A stretch of DNA of 64,000 bases from Massilia brevitalea (GTDB taxonomy: Bacteria > Pseudomonadota > Gammaproteobacteria > Burkholderiales > Burkholderiaceae_D), in the NCBI RefSeq assembly GCF_030711405.1, contig NZ_JAULSI010000022.1, positions 1-64,000 on the forward strand. The letters are read 5' to 3'. A program made the translations under genes and the position numbers. Below the pieces are notes generated by a model. That model had not been told where the DNA came from, searched no databases, and saw nothing but the letters and a program-made list of their open reading frames with translations. Below, in pieces: positions 1 through 12,034 of the stretch. Numbering within the stretch: the first letter of the stretch is position 1; each line of letters begins with the position of its first letter.

Positions 1-322
1 GCGACGCACGCAGCGCATCGAGGTAATCGAGCCATTTCTCTTTCAACCGCAGACGTGCCAATGGGGTGCCGGTCAAATCGTTAAAGGTGCGCCGGCACGA
101 GAAACAGCGGTAGCGCTGCAGGTGATTCGCGTGACCATGCCGATGCCAGCGCTCGCACTGGCAATGAGGGCAGCGTCGTCCCGGGGAGCGGCATTGTTCG
201 ATCAGGGCAAGCACCTGGTGCAACCCGGCCGCCGGGCGCAGGGCGTCGAGGACCTGCAGCCGCTGGGGCTGGTTCAGTGCGGGCAAGGCGGCAAACCACT
301 TCGTGAAGCGAGGTGCTTTCAT
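1..322 (-). CDS. IS1595-family transposase, N-terminal part
   Basis: The reading frame starts at ATG 322 on the minus strand and runs 107 codons off the left edge. It holds an N-terminal zinc ribbon with the pattern CPHC (residues about 51-54), then HRHG, QRYRC and SCRRTFN, followed by TGTPLARLRLKEKW. This is the characteristic start of IS1595/ISXO2-type transposases, whose DDE catalytic domain follows and is not in the window. The protein would cut and join the element ends. Whether the gene is intact cannot be judged from this part. Confidence 0.85.
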   Translation of the reverse strand, partial: MKAPRFTKWFAALPALNQPQRLQVLDALRPAAGLHQVLALIEQCRSPGRRCPHCQCERWHRHGHANHLQRYRCFSCRRTFNDLTGTPLARLRLKEKWLDYLDALRAS

Positions 323-409
323 GGTCGACCCGTATCGATGGCGATACGGCTTGGACCGAGAATGAGCTCAGCAGTTCAACCCTCATCCATAGCTAACGGT
401 GACAGCGCC
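1..409 (-). mobile_element. IS1595-family insertion sequence, right-hand part (cut by window edge)
   Basis: The reverse strand encodes the N-terminal part of an IS1595-type transposase, beginning at 322. About 75-85 bp beyond its start the sequence ends in GGCGCTGTCACC when read on the minus strand (plus 398-409). This looks like the terminal inverted repeat, since GGC/GGG-starting ends are usual in the family. The element then abuts the ahpF terminator. The other end and any 8-bp target duplication lie outside the window, so the exact boundary is inferred. Confidence 0.7.
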
Positions 410-414
410 ATAAA

Positions 415-448
415 AAACGCCATCGCAAGTATTGTCGCGATGGCGTTT
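415..448 (-). terminator. Rho-independent terminator of ahpF
   Basis: A perfect 12-bp stem, AAACGCCATCGC at 415-426 paired with GCGATGGCGTTT at 437-448, is followed on the minus strand by a run of T. It sits 37 bp beyond the ahpF stop. A smaller stem (ATGGCC/GGCCAT, 461-478) lies between it and the gene. The IS end begins only about 5 bp past the T run. Confidence 0.85.
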
Positions 449-484
449 CTATTCTTACCAATGGCCTTTCAGGGCCATCAAAGA

Positions 485-2074
485 TCAAGCCGCTTTTGCT
501 TCCAGCGCCTCGGTTTCTTCCGTCGGCAAACGCATCAGGTAGTCGAACGACGCCAGCGAAGCCTTGGCGCCCTCGCCCACGGCGATGACGATCTGCTTGA
601 ACGGCACGGTGGTCACGTCACCGGCGGCAAACACACCCGGAATCGAGGTTTCACCACGCACGTCGACTTCGATCTCGCCGTACGGCGACAGTTCCAGCGT
701 ACCCTTCAGCCATTCGGCGTTCGGGATCAGGCCGATCTGGACGAACACGCCGGCCAGTTCAACCCGGTGGGTTTCACCGGATACGCGGTCCTTGTACGAC
801 AGCGCCGTTACCTTCTTGCCGTCGCCATGGATTTCCGTGGTTTGGGCGCTCTTGATCACGTTCACGTTCTTCAGGCTGTAGAGCTTGCGCTGCAGGACCG
901 CGTCGGCGCGCAGTTCGGCGCCGTATTCGATCAGGGTCACGTGCTCGACGATATTTGCCAGGTCGATCGCCGCTTCGACGCCCGAGTTACCGCCGCCGAT
1001 CACGGACACGCGCTTGCCCTTGAATAGCGGACCGTCGCAGTGCGGGCAATAGGCTACGCCGTGGTTCTTGTACTCTTTTTCGCCCGGCACGTTAATTTCG
1101 CGCCAGCGAGCGCCAGTCGACAGGATCACCGACTTGGCCTTCAGCAGTGCGCCGGATTCGGTGGTGACCTCGAACAGCTTCTCGTCCTCGTTGCGCTCGA
1201 GCTTGGCAGCGCGCTGCAGGTTCATGATGTCGACTTCGTACTGCTTGACGTGCTCTTCCAGCGAAACGGCGAACTTCGGGCCTTCGGTTTCTTTCACCGA
1301 CACAAAGTTCTCGATCGCCAGGGTATCCATTACCTGGCCGCCGAAGCGGTCGGCCAGCACGCCGGTACGGATGCCTTTGCGCGCCGAGTAGATCGCCGCC
1401 GCCGCACCGGCAGGGCCGCCGCCGACGATCAGCACATCGAAGGCTTCTTTCTTGCTCAGTTCTTCCGCCTTCCTGGCGCCGGCGCCGGTGTCGAGCTTGG
1501 CAAGGATTTCCTCGACGCTCATGCGGCCCTGGCCGAAGTGCTCGCCGTTCAGGAACATCATCGGCACTGCCAGAATCTGGCGTGCTTCGACTTCATCCTT
1601 GAACAGGCCGCCGTCGATGGTCGTGACCTTGATGCGCGGGTTGATGATGGACATCGAGTTCAGCGCCTGCACCACTTCCGGGCAGTTATGGCACGACAGC
1701 GAGATGAACGCTTCGAACACGAAGTCGCCCGGCAGATTCTTGATCTGCTCGATGACAGGCGCATCGAACTTGATCGGGTGTCCACCCACTTGCAGCAAGG
1801 CCAGCACCAGCGAGGTGAATTCATGGCCCAGCGGGATGGCGGCAAATTCGATGCCGATATCGGTGCCAACCCGGTTGATGGCGAACGACGGTTTGCGGGT
1901 CGCATTGCCGTCCTCGCGATAGGTAATCTTGGTGCCCAGGGAGGTGATTTCCTTGAGCAGTTCTTCCATTTCCCGCGCTTTTGGCGAGTCATCAAGCGAT
2001 GCAACGATCTCAATCGGCTGCACCACTTTTTCCAAATAGGCTTGTAACTGCTTCTTGAGGGTTGCGTCAAGCAT
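485..2074 (-). CDS. ahpF: Alkyl hydroperoxide reductase subunit F
   Basis: The 529-residue flavoprotein is full length for AhpF. It takes electrons from NADH and passes them through two disulfides to the peroxiredoxin AhpC, so that hydrogen and organic peroxides are reduced in the cytoplasm. The N-terminal double-thioredoxin domain has its redox CHNC at residues 128-131. The FAD site GGGPAG lies near 219-224, the thioredoxin-reductase-type CPHC at 344-347, the NAD site GGGNSG at 361-366, and the FAD-binding GVFAAGDV near the C-terminus. It lies 108 bp downstream of ahpC on the same strand, with a stable hairpin between them. Its own terminator follows. Confidence 0.97.
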   Translation of the reverse strand: MLDATLKKQLQAYLEKVVQPIEIVASLDDSPKAREMEELLKEITSLGTKITYREDGNATRKPSFAINRVGTDIGIEFAAIPLGHEFTSLVLALLQVGGHPIKFDAPVIEQIKNLPGDFVFEAFISLSCHNCPEVVQALNSMSIINPRIKVTTIDGGLFKDEVEARQILAVPMMFLNGEHFGQGRMSVEEILAKLDTGAGARKAEELSKKEAFDVLIVGGGPAGAAAAIYSARKGIRTGVLADRFGGQVMDTLAIENFVSVKETEGPKFAVSLEEHVKQYEVDIMNLQRAAKLERNEDEKLFEVTTESGALLKAKSVILSTGARWREINVPGEKEYKNHGVAYCPHCDGPLFKGKRVSVIGGGNSGVEAAIDLANIVEHVTLIEYGAELRADAVLQRKLYSLKNVNVIKSAQTTEIHGDGKKVTALSYKDRVSGETHRVELAGVFVQIGLIPNAEWLKGTLELSPYGEIEVDVRGETSIPGVFAAGDVTTVPFKQIVIAVGEGAKASLASFDYLMRLPTEETEALEAKAA

Positions 2075-2106
2075 GGTGTTTTCCTTGAAATACAGAGGTT
2101 TTTATT

Positions 2107-2132
2107 GGAAGCCCGCCAATTGGCGGGCTTCC
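2107..2132 (-). other. ahpC-ahpF intergenic hairpin
   Basis: GGAAGCCCGCC and GGCGGGCTTCC form a perfect 11-bp stem around an AATT loop between ahpC and ahpF. On the minus strand it is followed by AATAAAAACC and not by a T run, so it is not a classical terminator. It may stabilise the ahpC message 3' end or partly attenuate read-through into ahpF. Unequal AhpC:AhpF expression is usual. Function inferred. Confidence 0.6.
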
Positions 2133-2182
2133 GGTACTACTGCAGTACTACTGACGTACTGCTCACTACTTGCTGCGACTGC

Positions 2183-2746
2183 TTAGATTTTGCCGACCAG
2201 GTCCAAGGACGGGGTCAGGGTCTCGGCGCCTTCGGTCCACTTGGCTGGGCAAACCTGGCCTGGGTGGGCGGCGACGTACTGGGCTGCCTTGACTTTGCGC
2301 ATCAGTTCCGATGCGTCGCGGCCGATGCCGTTGTCGTGCACTTCCATGACCTTGATCTGGCCTTCTGGATTGATGACGAAGGTGCCGCGCAGTGCCAGGC
2401 CTTCTTCTTCGATCATGACTTCGAAGTTACGCGCCAGGGTGCCGGTTGGGTCGCCGATCAGCGGGTAGTTCACTTTCTTGATGGCGTCCGAGGTGTCGTG
2501 CCATGCCTTGTGCGCGAAGTGGGTGTCGGTCGACACGCCGTAGACTTTCACGCCCATTTTTTCGAATTCAGGCTGGAAGTCAGCCAGGTCTTCCAGTTCG
2601 GTCGGGCAGACGAAGGTGAAGTCGGCCGGGTAGAACATCAGGACGGACCAGGTACCTTTGAACTGCTCTTCGGTCAGGTCGACGAATTTGCCAGCGTGGT
2701 AAGCGGTGGCTTTGAAAGGCTTGATCTCGGTGTTGATAAGGGACAT
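2183..2746 (-). CDS. ahpC: Alkyl hydroperoxide reductase subunit C (2-Cys peroxiredoxin)
   Basis: The 187-residue protein is a typical AhpC/Prx1-class peroxiredoxin. The peroxidatic cysteine is C47 in FTFVCPTE and the resolving cysteine is C166 in GQVCPAKW. The conserved PxxxT/SxxC active site and the GEVCPA-like C-terminus are both present. It reduces peroxides and is recycled by AhpF, encoded next. The start [13 protein letters not shown] is the family's usual start and has GGAGCTTCC just upstream. The 217-bp upstream gap holds a long inverted repeat and an OxyR-like half site, consistent with peroxide-responsive control. Confidence 0.98.
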   Translation of the reverse strand: MSLINTEIKPFKATAYHAGKFVDLTEEQFKGTWSVLMFYPADFTFVCPTELEDLADFQPEFEKMGVKVYGVSTDTHFAHKAWHDTSDAIKKVNYPLIGDPTGTLARNFEVMIEEEGLALRGTFVINPEGQIKVMEVHDNGIGRDASELMRKVKAAQYVAAHPGQVCPAKWTEGAETLTPSLDLVGKI

Positions 2747-2811
2747 GGAAGCTCCTGTTGTGGGTCAAATCAAAATTGATGAAACGAAGTTTATGCTCTT
2801 GCTCTGCTTTT

Positions 2812-2854
2812 GTAAAATTAATTGATCAGATGACTTCAATTGATTTTACCTATC
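2812..2854 (-). promoter_or_regulatory. Inverted repeat and OxyR-like element upstream of ahpC
   Basis: GTAAAATTAATTGA (2812-2825) and TCAATTGATTTTAC (2836-2849) are 14-bp inverted arms with one mismatch and a 10-bp spacer, about 65-100 bp upstream of the ahpC start. Overlapping it, the minus strand at 2854-2838 reads GATAGGTAAAATCAATT. That matches about 12 of the 16 defined positions of the E. coli OxyR half-site consensus (recalled, not searched). It is a candidate operator. A symmetric repeat this long in an otherwise AT-rich upstream region is unlikely to be chance. Confidence 0.5.
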
Positions 2855-2963
2855 GTGAAGATGTGGCAACTGGCTATCAGCCTTGCAAGAGACGCGCCAG
2901 TGTGAGGGAAACGGGCAGCGATTGCAACCGCCACCCGATTGTGAATTTATATGAGGAAGGCGT

Positions 2964-4178
2964 TCAAGCCGGGATTTCGGCGCGTGGCGTCGTCACGTTG
3001 CAGGGCAACGCCAGGCTGAACGTCGAGCCCTGCCCCGGCGTGCTGGCCACTGTCAGTTCGCCGCCGTGGGCCACGGCCAGCTGGCGCGAGATATACAGGC
3101 CCAGGCCCAGGCCTTTCGGTTCGCCGTTGCGGGCGCCGCGCTCGAAAGGCTGGAAGATGCGCTCGACGTCGTCGGGCGAAATGCCCTTGCCCTTGTCGGC
3201 CACGTCGATACGGGCGCAGCAGCCATCGACCTGCACGCTCACTTCGACGTTGCAGCCGCCGCCATAGCGCAGCGCGTTCGTCAGCAAATTGACGATCACC
3301 TGCTCGATGCGGAACTCATCCCAGTGGCCATACACGGGCTCGTGCGGCTGCAAGCCGATGGCGCAGCCGCTGGCGGCGGCCTGCAGCGACAAATCGCTCA
3401 CCACGCGCTCCAGCATGCCCATCAGCTCGACCGGCGCCGGGCGCACCGACAGCGTGCCGTTGCGCATGCGGGTCACGTCCAGCATGTCGTCGATCAGGCG
3501 GATCATGGCCTTCACCTGGCGCTCGTCGCGCCTGACCATCGCGCCCATCTGCTCGGCATTGAAGGCCTGCAGGTTGCCGCGCTTCAGGTGCAGCGTGCGC
3601 ATCTGGATTTCCAGGAACAGGGTATTGAGCGGCGTGCGCAGTTCATGCGCGACGAGCGACATGAATTCGTCGCGCATGCGCAGCGAGCGCTGCAGTTCGG
3701 CCTGGGTGGCGTTCAGTTCCTGCAGCAGGATTTCCTGCTCGCGCCGGCTGCGTTCGAGCGCTTCCATCTGGCGCGCCACTTCGCGCCGCTGCTGGTCGAG
3801 CGCCACAAACACGTTCACCTTGCCGCGCACCGCGTCCGGGTCGAGCGGCTTGTAGAGGAAATCGACGGCGCCGCTTTCGTAGCCCTTGAACGAGTAATTC
3901 AGTTCGCGCCCGGCGGCCGAGACGAACATGATCGGGATGTTGCGCGTGCGTTCGGTGCCGCGCATCAGTTCGGCCAGCTCGAAGCCATCCATGCCCGGCA
4001 TCTGGACGTCGAGGATGGCGAGCGCGAACTCGTGCTCGAGCAGCAGCGTCAGCGCTTCTTCGCCGGAATGGGCGTGGAACACGAGGCGGCGCTCATCGCG
4101 GATCAGGGCGTCGAGCGCGCGCAGGTTGTCCGGCAGGTCGTCGACGATGAGAAGTTTGCTAGGCTCTTGAAAGCTCAT
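2964..4178 (-). CDS. Receiver-histidine kinase (REC-HisKA-HATPase)
   Basis: The 404-residue soluble protein has an N-terminal receiver (LLIVDD near 9-14, phospho-acceptor D57 in AILDVQMPGMDG, KP at 110-111). A coiled-coil linker follows (about 128-170), then a HisKA H-box AHELRTPLN with H178 and a HATPase domain with DKGKGIS and GLGLGLYIS. I start it at 4178 and not at the longer in-frame ATG (4250), because 4178 gives an ATGA overlap with the CheB stop and matches the family start. It is the last gene of a coupled four-gene signalling operon and is probably phosphorylated by the upstream hybrid kinase. No output DNA-binding domain is present. Confidence 0.9.
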   Translation of the reverse strand: MSFQEPSKLLIVDDLPDNLRALDALIRDERRLVFHAHSGEEALTLLLEHEFALAILDVQMPGMDGFELAELMRGTERTRNIPIMFVSAAGRELNYSFKGYESGAVDFLYKPLDPDAVRGKVNVFVALDQQRREVARQMEALERSRREQEILLQELNATQAELQRSLRMRDEFMSLVAHELRTPLNTLFLEIQMRTLHLKRGNLQAFNAEQMGAMVRRDERQVKAMIRLIDDMLDVTRMRNGTLSVRPAPVELMGMLERVVSDLSLQAAASGCAIGLQPHEPVYGHWDEFRIEQVIVNLLTNALRYGGGCNVEVSVQVDGCCARIDVADKGKGISPDDVERIFQPFERGARNGEPKGLGLGLYISRQLAVAHGGELTVASTPGQGSTFSLALPCNVTTPRAEIPA

Positions 4179-4789
4179 GATGTTGTTGTCTCCAGCAAGG
4201 GCAGCAGCGTGCGGATGTCCGCCAGCGGCAGCACCAGGTGCGGGGCGCACAGGCTGATCGCCTTTTCAGGCATGGTCGCCGCCTGCGCTTCTTTCGGGTC
4301 TTGCACAATGGTCAGGCCGCCGCGCTGCCTGATCCTTTGCATGCCTTCGGCGCCGTCGGCATTGGCGCCGGTCAGCAGGATGCCGGCCAGGGCCGGGCCA
4401 TAGGCATAGGCGGCCGACTCCATCAGCACGTCGATGGCCGGACGCGCATAGTGTACCGGCGGCTCGCAGCTGAGTGAAAATACGCGATCGTGCTCGATCG
4501 ACAAATGGTAGCCGGCACCGGCAAAGTACAGCGTGCCCGGCTCGACGCTTTGCTTGTCTGTCGCTTCGCGCACCGGCAAATCCAGGCGCGCGTCGAACAG
4601 TTCGGCCAGGCGGCTTTCACGGTCGCCGGGCACGTGCAGGATGCACACGGCCGCCAGCGTGCGGCTCACCGGCAGCGCCGGCAGCAGCCCGACCAGGGCG
4701 TCGACGCCGCCGGCCGAGGCGCCGATCACGACGGCCTCGATGCGCCGCCCCGCCAGCACCTGCGCGAACCTGGCCGACAAGTCGCTCAT
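4175..4789 (-). CDS. CheB-type protein-glutamate methylesterase, catalytic domain only
   Basis: The 204 residues correspond to the CheB C-terminal esterase domain without the usual N-terminal receiver. The catalytic triad is visible: S25 in GASAGG, H52 in LHVPG and D145 in TGANADGAEG. Classical CheB demethylates or deamidates chemoreceptors. Stand-alone domains of this kind occur beside hybrid kinases, where the substrate is unknown. It overlaps the upstream CheR and the downstream receiver-kinase by 4 bp each (ATGA), so translation is coupled. Without a receiver, its activity must be controlled by partner binding and not by its own phosphorylation (inference). Confidence 0.92.
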   Translation of the reverse strand: MSDLSARFAQVLAGRRIEAVVIGASAGGVDALVGLLPALPVSRTLAAVCILHVPGDRESRLAELFDARLDLPVREATDKQSVEPGTLYFAGAGYHLSIEHDRVFSLSCEPPVHYARPAIDVLMESAAYAYGPALAGILLTGANADGAEGMQRIRQRGGLTIVQDPKEAQAATMPEKAISLCAPHLVLPLADIRTLLPLLETTTS

Positions 4790-5612
4790 TCGGCCGCCTT
4801 GCGGAACAGGCGCTCGCGCCGCGCCAGCGGTTCGAAGCGGCTGGCGTAACTGGAAAAGTCGATGCTTTCCTTGCTGCCCAGGCCCAGGAAGCCGCGGTGG
4901 CAGAGCGACTCGTGGAACAGGCCCAGCACGCGATTCTGCAGGCGTCGGTTAAAGTAGATCATCACGTTGCGGCAGCTGACGAAATGGGTTTCCGAGAACA
5001 CGCTGTCGGTGGCCAGCGAGTGGTCGGCAAAGGTCACGTTCTCGACCAGCATGCGCTCGAACAGGGCGCCGCCATAGGCCGCCGTGTAGTAGTCCGAGAA
5101 GGCGCGCTTGCCGCCCGACTTCTGGTAGTTTTCGGTGAACAGCCGCATGCGGTCGAGCGGGAACACGCCGCGCCGCGCCGCGTCCAGCGACACCGGATTG
5201 ATGTCGGTGGCGTAGATCATGGTGCGTTCCAGCAGCCCTTCCTCGTGCAGCAGGATCGCCAGCGAATACACCTCTTCGCCGGTGCTGCAGCCGGCCACCC
5301 AGATCTTCAGCGAGGGGTAGGTGCGCAGGAAAGGCACCACCTGGCTGCGGATCGCCGCAAAGTATTCCGGGTCGCGGAACATCTCGGAGACGGGAATCGT
5401 CAGGTATTGCAGCAGCTGGGAAAACGCTTCCGGCTGGTGCAGTACCTTGGCCTGCAGTTCCGAAACGGTGTCGCAGTCCATTTCGCGCAGGGCCACCAGC
5501 ACGCGGCGCTTTTGCGAGGCGCCGGTGTAATCGCGGAAGTCGTAGTTGTACTTGAGGTAGACCGCCTCGACCAGCATCCGCAGTTCGATGTCGATGTTGT
5601 CCGGTGCAGTTT

Positions 5613-5616
<4 letters not shown>
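4786..5616 (-). CDS. CheR-type SAM-dependent methyltransferase
   Basis: The 276-residue CheR protein methylates glutamates in receptor-like partners. The all-alpha N-terminal domain (about 10-80) is followed by the SAM-binding motif VAGCSTGEEVYS (107-118). The motifs MIYATDIN, SCRNVMIYF and the C-terminal LGLGSKES are also present. I prefer a TTG start at 5616, which overlaps the TGA of the kinase gene (TTGA) and has GGAG 6 bp upstream. The longer ATG frame to 5715 would overlap the kinase by 100 bp with implausible sequence. It has no TPR tail. It pairs with the adjacent CheB. Confidence 0.9.
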
Positions 5617-9083
<3,467 letters not shown>

Positions 9084-9205
9084 TCGTTGCGATATTCTTA
9101 AGAAAAATATCCTAAGTTTAACGCAATTGTAATTTCACTGATACGCTCAACCGTGCGCGGGCTTGTATCGCTTTGTATCGCGCACGATCGTGCTAATTAT
9201 AACAA

Positions 9206-11770
9206 TCAAGCTGGTATATACGGCCTCAAGTAGGGTGCCGTCCGGCTGCGGCTGGCCTTCGCCACCTTTTCCGGCGCGCCGGCGCAGACCACGGTGCCGC
9301 CTTCGTCGCCGGCGCCGGGGCCGATGTCGATCACCCAGTCGCAGGCTGCCACCACGCGCATCGTGTGCTCGACCACCACCACGGTGTTACCCGCATCGAC
9401 CAGGCGCTGCAACTGCACGATCAGGCGGTCCACGTCGGACGGGTGCAGGCCGGTGGTCGGCTCGTCGAGGATATACAAGGTATTGCCGCGCCCGGCGCGC
9501 TGCAGTTCGGTGGCCAGCTTGATGCGCTGGGCTTCGCCGCCGGACAGTTCGGTCGCCGGCTGCCCCAGGCGCAGGTAGCCCAGGCCCACTTCGCGCAGGG
9601 TTTCCAGCGAACGCTCGACCAGGGCCTCGCCCTGGAAGAAGTCAAACGCCGCGTCCACCGTCATGCCCAGCACTTCGGCGATATTCCGGTCCTTGTACGT
9701 CACCTCCAGCGTCTTGGCATTGTAGCGCGCGCCTTCGCACACCGGGCAAGGCGCGTAGACGCTGGGCAGGAACAGCAGCTCGACCATCACCGAGCCCTCG
9801 CCCGCGCAGTTCTCGCAGCGGCCCTTGGCGACGTTGAACGAGAAGCGGCCGGCGTCGTAGCGGCGCGACTTGGCCATCTTGGTCGCAGCGAAGAGTTTGC
9901 GCACCTGGTCGAACAGGCCGGTATAGGTGGCCAGGTTCGAGCGCGGGGTGCGGCCGATCGGCTTCTGGTCGACGCGCACCATGCGGCGGATAGCCTCCAT
10001 GCCGGACGCGATGCGGCCTTCCAGCGGCAGCGCGGCTTCCTGTTGCAGGTCCTCGGCTTCTTCCGGCTCGGCAGCGGGAGCGCCCTGCCCCAGCTCCTTC
10101 GACACCAGCTCGACCAGCACCTGGCTCACCAGGCTGGATTTGCCGGAGCCGGAGACGCCGGTCACGGCGCTGAGAACGCCGAGCGGGAACGCGACGTCGA
10201 GCTTGTCGAGGTTGTTACGGGTGACGCCTTCCAGGCGCAGCTGGCCTGCGGGTTGGCGCCGCGTGCGTGCTTCCGGTGGCGCGTCGTCGAACAGGTAGCG
10301 GCGCGTCTGCGAGGCTTCGATTTGCTTTAGGCCCTCGGGCGGGCCGCTGTACAGCACTTCGCCGCCACGCTCGCCGGCGGCCGGGCCGACGTCGACGATC
10401 CAGTCGGCGCAGCGAATCACGTCCAGCGCGTGCTCGACCACGAACATCGAATTGCCCGAGGCTTTCAACTGGTCGAGGGCAGTGAGCAGGGCCTCGGTAT
10501 CGGCCGGGTGCAGGCCGGCCGAGGGTTCGTCGAGCACATACACCACGCCGAACAGGTTCGAGCGCACCTGCGTGGCCAGGCGCAGGCGCTGCAGCTCGCC
10601 CGGCGAGAGCGTCGGTGTGCTGCGTTCCAGCGCCAGGTAGCCAAGCCCGAGGGCCAGCAGCACGTCCAGGCGCGCGACCAGGTCTTCGGCGATGCGGCGG
10701 GTGACGATCAGCTGCTCGGGGTGCAGCTTGGCGCGGCGCGCATCCTTGGGCGCCTCGCCTGCGGCATAGGGCTGCAGCAGCGCGTGCAGGCGCGCCATCG
10801 GCATGCGCGAGATATCGGTGATGTCGGCGCCGGCAAAGGTGACCGACAAGGCTTCCTGGCGCAGGCGCTTGCCGCGGCAGAGCGGACACTCGGTACTCAC
10901 CATGTAGCGCGCCACGCGCTTCTTCATCGAGGCGCTTTCGGTGGTGGCGAAGGTCTGCATCACGTAGCGCTTCACGCCGGTAAAGGTGCCCTGGTAGCTG
11001 GGCGGGTCCTTGCGCTTCAGGGCGCGTTTCGTTTCCTCGGGCGTGAGGCCGGCGTACACCGGCACGGTGGGCGATTCGTCGGTGTACAGGATCCAGTCGC
11101 GGTCCTTCTTCGGCAAGTCGCGCCAGGGCGTGTCGACGTCGTAGCCCATGGTAACCAGGATGTCGCGCAGGTTCTGGCCATGCCAGGCCGGCGGCCAGGC
11201 GGCAATCGCCCGCTCGCGGATGGTCAGCGAGTCGTCGGGCACCATCGATTGCTCGGTGACCTCGTACACGCGGCCCAGGCCCGAGCATTCGGGACAGGCG
11301 CCTTCCGGGGTGTTCGGCGAGAAGGACTCGGCGTACAGGAGCTCCTGGCCTGCCGGGTAGTCGCCGGCGCGCGAGTACAGCATGCGCAGCGAGTTCGACA
11401 GAGTGCTGACGCTGCCGACCGAGGAACGCGTGGTGGGCGAACCGCGCTGCTGCTGCAGGGCCACGGCCGGCGGCAGGCCGTCGATCTCGTCGACTTCGGG
11501 CACGGGCATCTGGTGGAACAGGCGGCGCGCATACGGCGACACCGATTCCAGGTAGCGGCGCTGGGCTTCGGCGTACAGGGTGCCGAAGGCGAGCGAGGAT
11601 TTGCCCGAGCCGGAGACGCCGGTGAACACCACCAGGGCGTCGCGCGGGATGTCGAGGCTGACGTTTTTCAGGTTGTGTTCGCGGGCGCCGCGTACGCGCA
11701 CGTAGCCGGGGCGGCCCTGGCCGGAATGGGGGGTGGCGGCGGTGGTGGTGTCTTCGGCTTTCCTGCGCAT
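9206..11770 (-). CDS. UvrA-like excinuclease ABC subunit A paralogue
   Basis: The 854-residue tandem ABC ATPase is of the UvrA family. Walker A motifs [10 protein letters not shown] occur at 51-60 and again near 535, and signature motifs near LSPGELQR and LSGGEAQR. The zinc-binding CxxC pairs include [24 protein letters not shown] and CPVCEGAR. It is about 90 residues shorter than housekeeping UvrA (about 940) and its N-terminus is Ala/Thr rich. It belongs with the UvrA paralogues of uncertain role that sit apart from uvrBC, some linked to drug resistance or DNA-intercalator tolerance. No UvrB or UvrC gene is nearby. It is probably transcribed alone. Confidence 0.88.
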   Translation of the reverse strand: MRRKAEDTTTAATPHSGQGRPGYVRVRGAREHNLKNVSLDIPRDALVVFTGVSGSGKSSLAFGTLYAEAQRRYLESVSPYARRLFHQMPVPEVDEIDGLPPAVALQQQRGSPTTRSSVGSVSTLSNSLRMLYSRAGDYPAGQELLYAESFSPNTPEGACPECSGLGRVYEVTEQSMVPDDSLTIRERAIAAWPPAWHGQNLRDILVTMGYDVDTPWRDLPKKDRDWILYTDESPTVPVYAGLTPEETKRALKRKDPPSYQGTFTGVKRYVMQTFATTESASMKKRVARYMVSTECPLCRGKRLRQEALSVTFAGADITDISRMPMARLHALLQPYAAGEAPKDARRAKLHPEQLIVTRRIAEDLVARLDVLLALGLGYLALERSTPTLSPGELQRLRLATQVRSNLFGVVYVLDEPSAGLHPADTEALLTALDQLKASGNSMFVVEHALDVIRCADWIVDVGPAAGERGGEVLYSGPPEGLKQIEASQTRRYLFDDAPPEARTRRQPAGQLRLEGVTRNNLDKLDVAFPLGVLSAVTGVSGSGKSSLVSQVLVELVSKELGQGAPAAEPEEAEDLQQEAALPLEGRIASGMEAIRRMVRVDQKPIGRTPRSNLATYTGLFDQVRKLFAATKMAKSRRYDAGRFSFNVAKGRCENCAGEGSVMVELLFLPSVYAPCPVCEGARYNAKTLEVTYKDRNIAEVLGMTVDAAFDFFQGEALVERSLETLREVGLGYLRLGQPATELSGGEAQRIKLATELQRAGRGNTLYILDEPTTGLHPSDVDRLIVQLQRLVDAGNTVVVVEHTMRVVAACDWVIDIGPGAGDEGGTVVCAGAPEKVAKASRSRTAPYLRPYIPA

Positions 11771-11874
11771 CGCTTGTCGTCCGGTGATTCGTTATTGTTA
11801 TTAAAGCGCGCCGGGGCGAGGAAGACGGTGCGGTAACACACACACTGCGGCGGTGGTGTATCGGGGTTGCCGTT

Positions 11875-12034
11875 GTAGGGTGGGCTCTTGAGTCCACGCG
11901 GTACGGATTTCGCACATGGCAAGGCATGCACCTAACGATATGCCGGCGTTACCGGTTCGGCTCAACGCCGCGTCGAATCAACCGGTGCGACCGCGTGGGC
12001 ACAAGTGCCTACGCCCGCCGCGCCCACCCTACGG
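11875..12034. repeat. REP-like palindrome pair 1 (second copy inside a gene 3' end)
   Basis: Copy A, 11875-11901, runs GTAGGGTGGGC to CCACGCGG. Copy B, 11991-12034, is in inverse orientation, CCGCGTGGGCACAAGTGCC to CCCACCCTACGG, with about 15 extra bases in its loop. Copy B lies within the last 25 codons of the glycosyltransferase gene that ends at 11962. These are members of the repeat family found in five other gaps of this window. Confidence 0.75.

Noticed and set aside
2107-2132. Rho-independent terminator between ahpC and ahpF
   Set aside because: Stem is strong but it is not followed by a T run in the transcribed direction.
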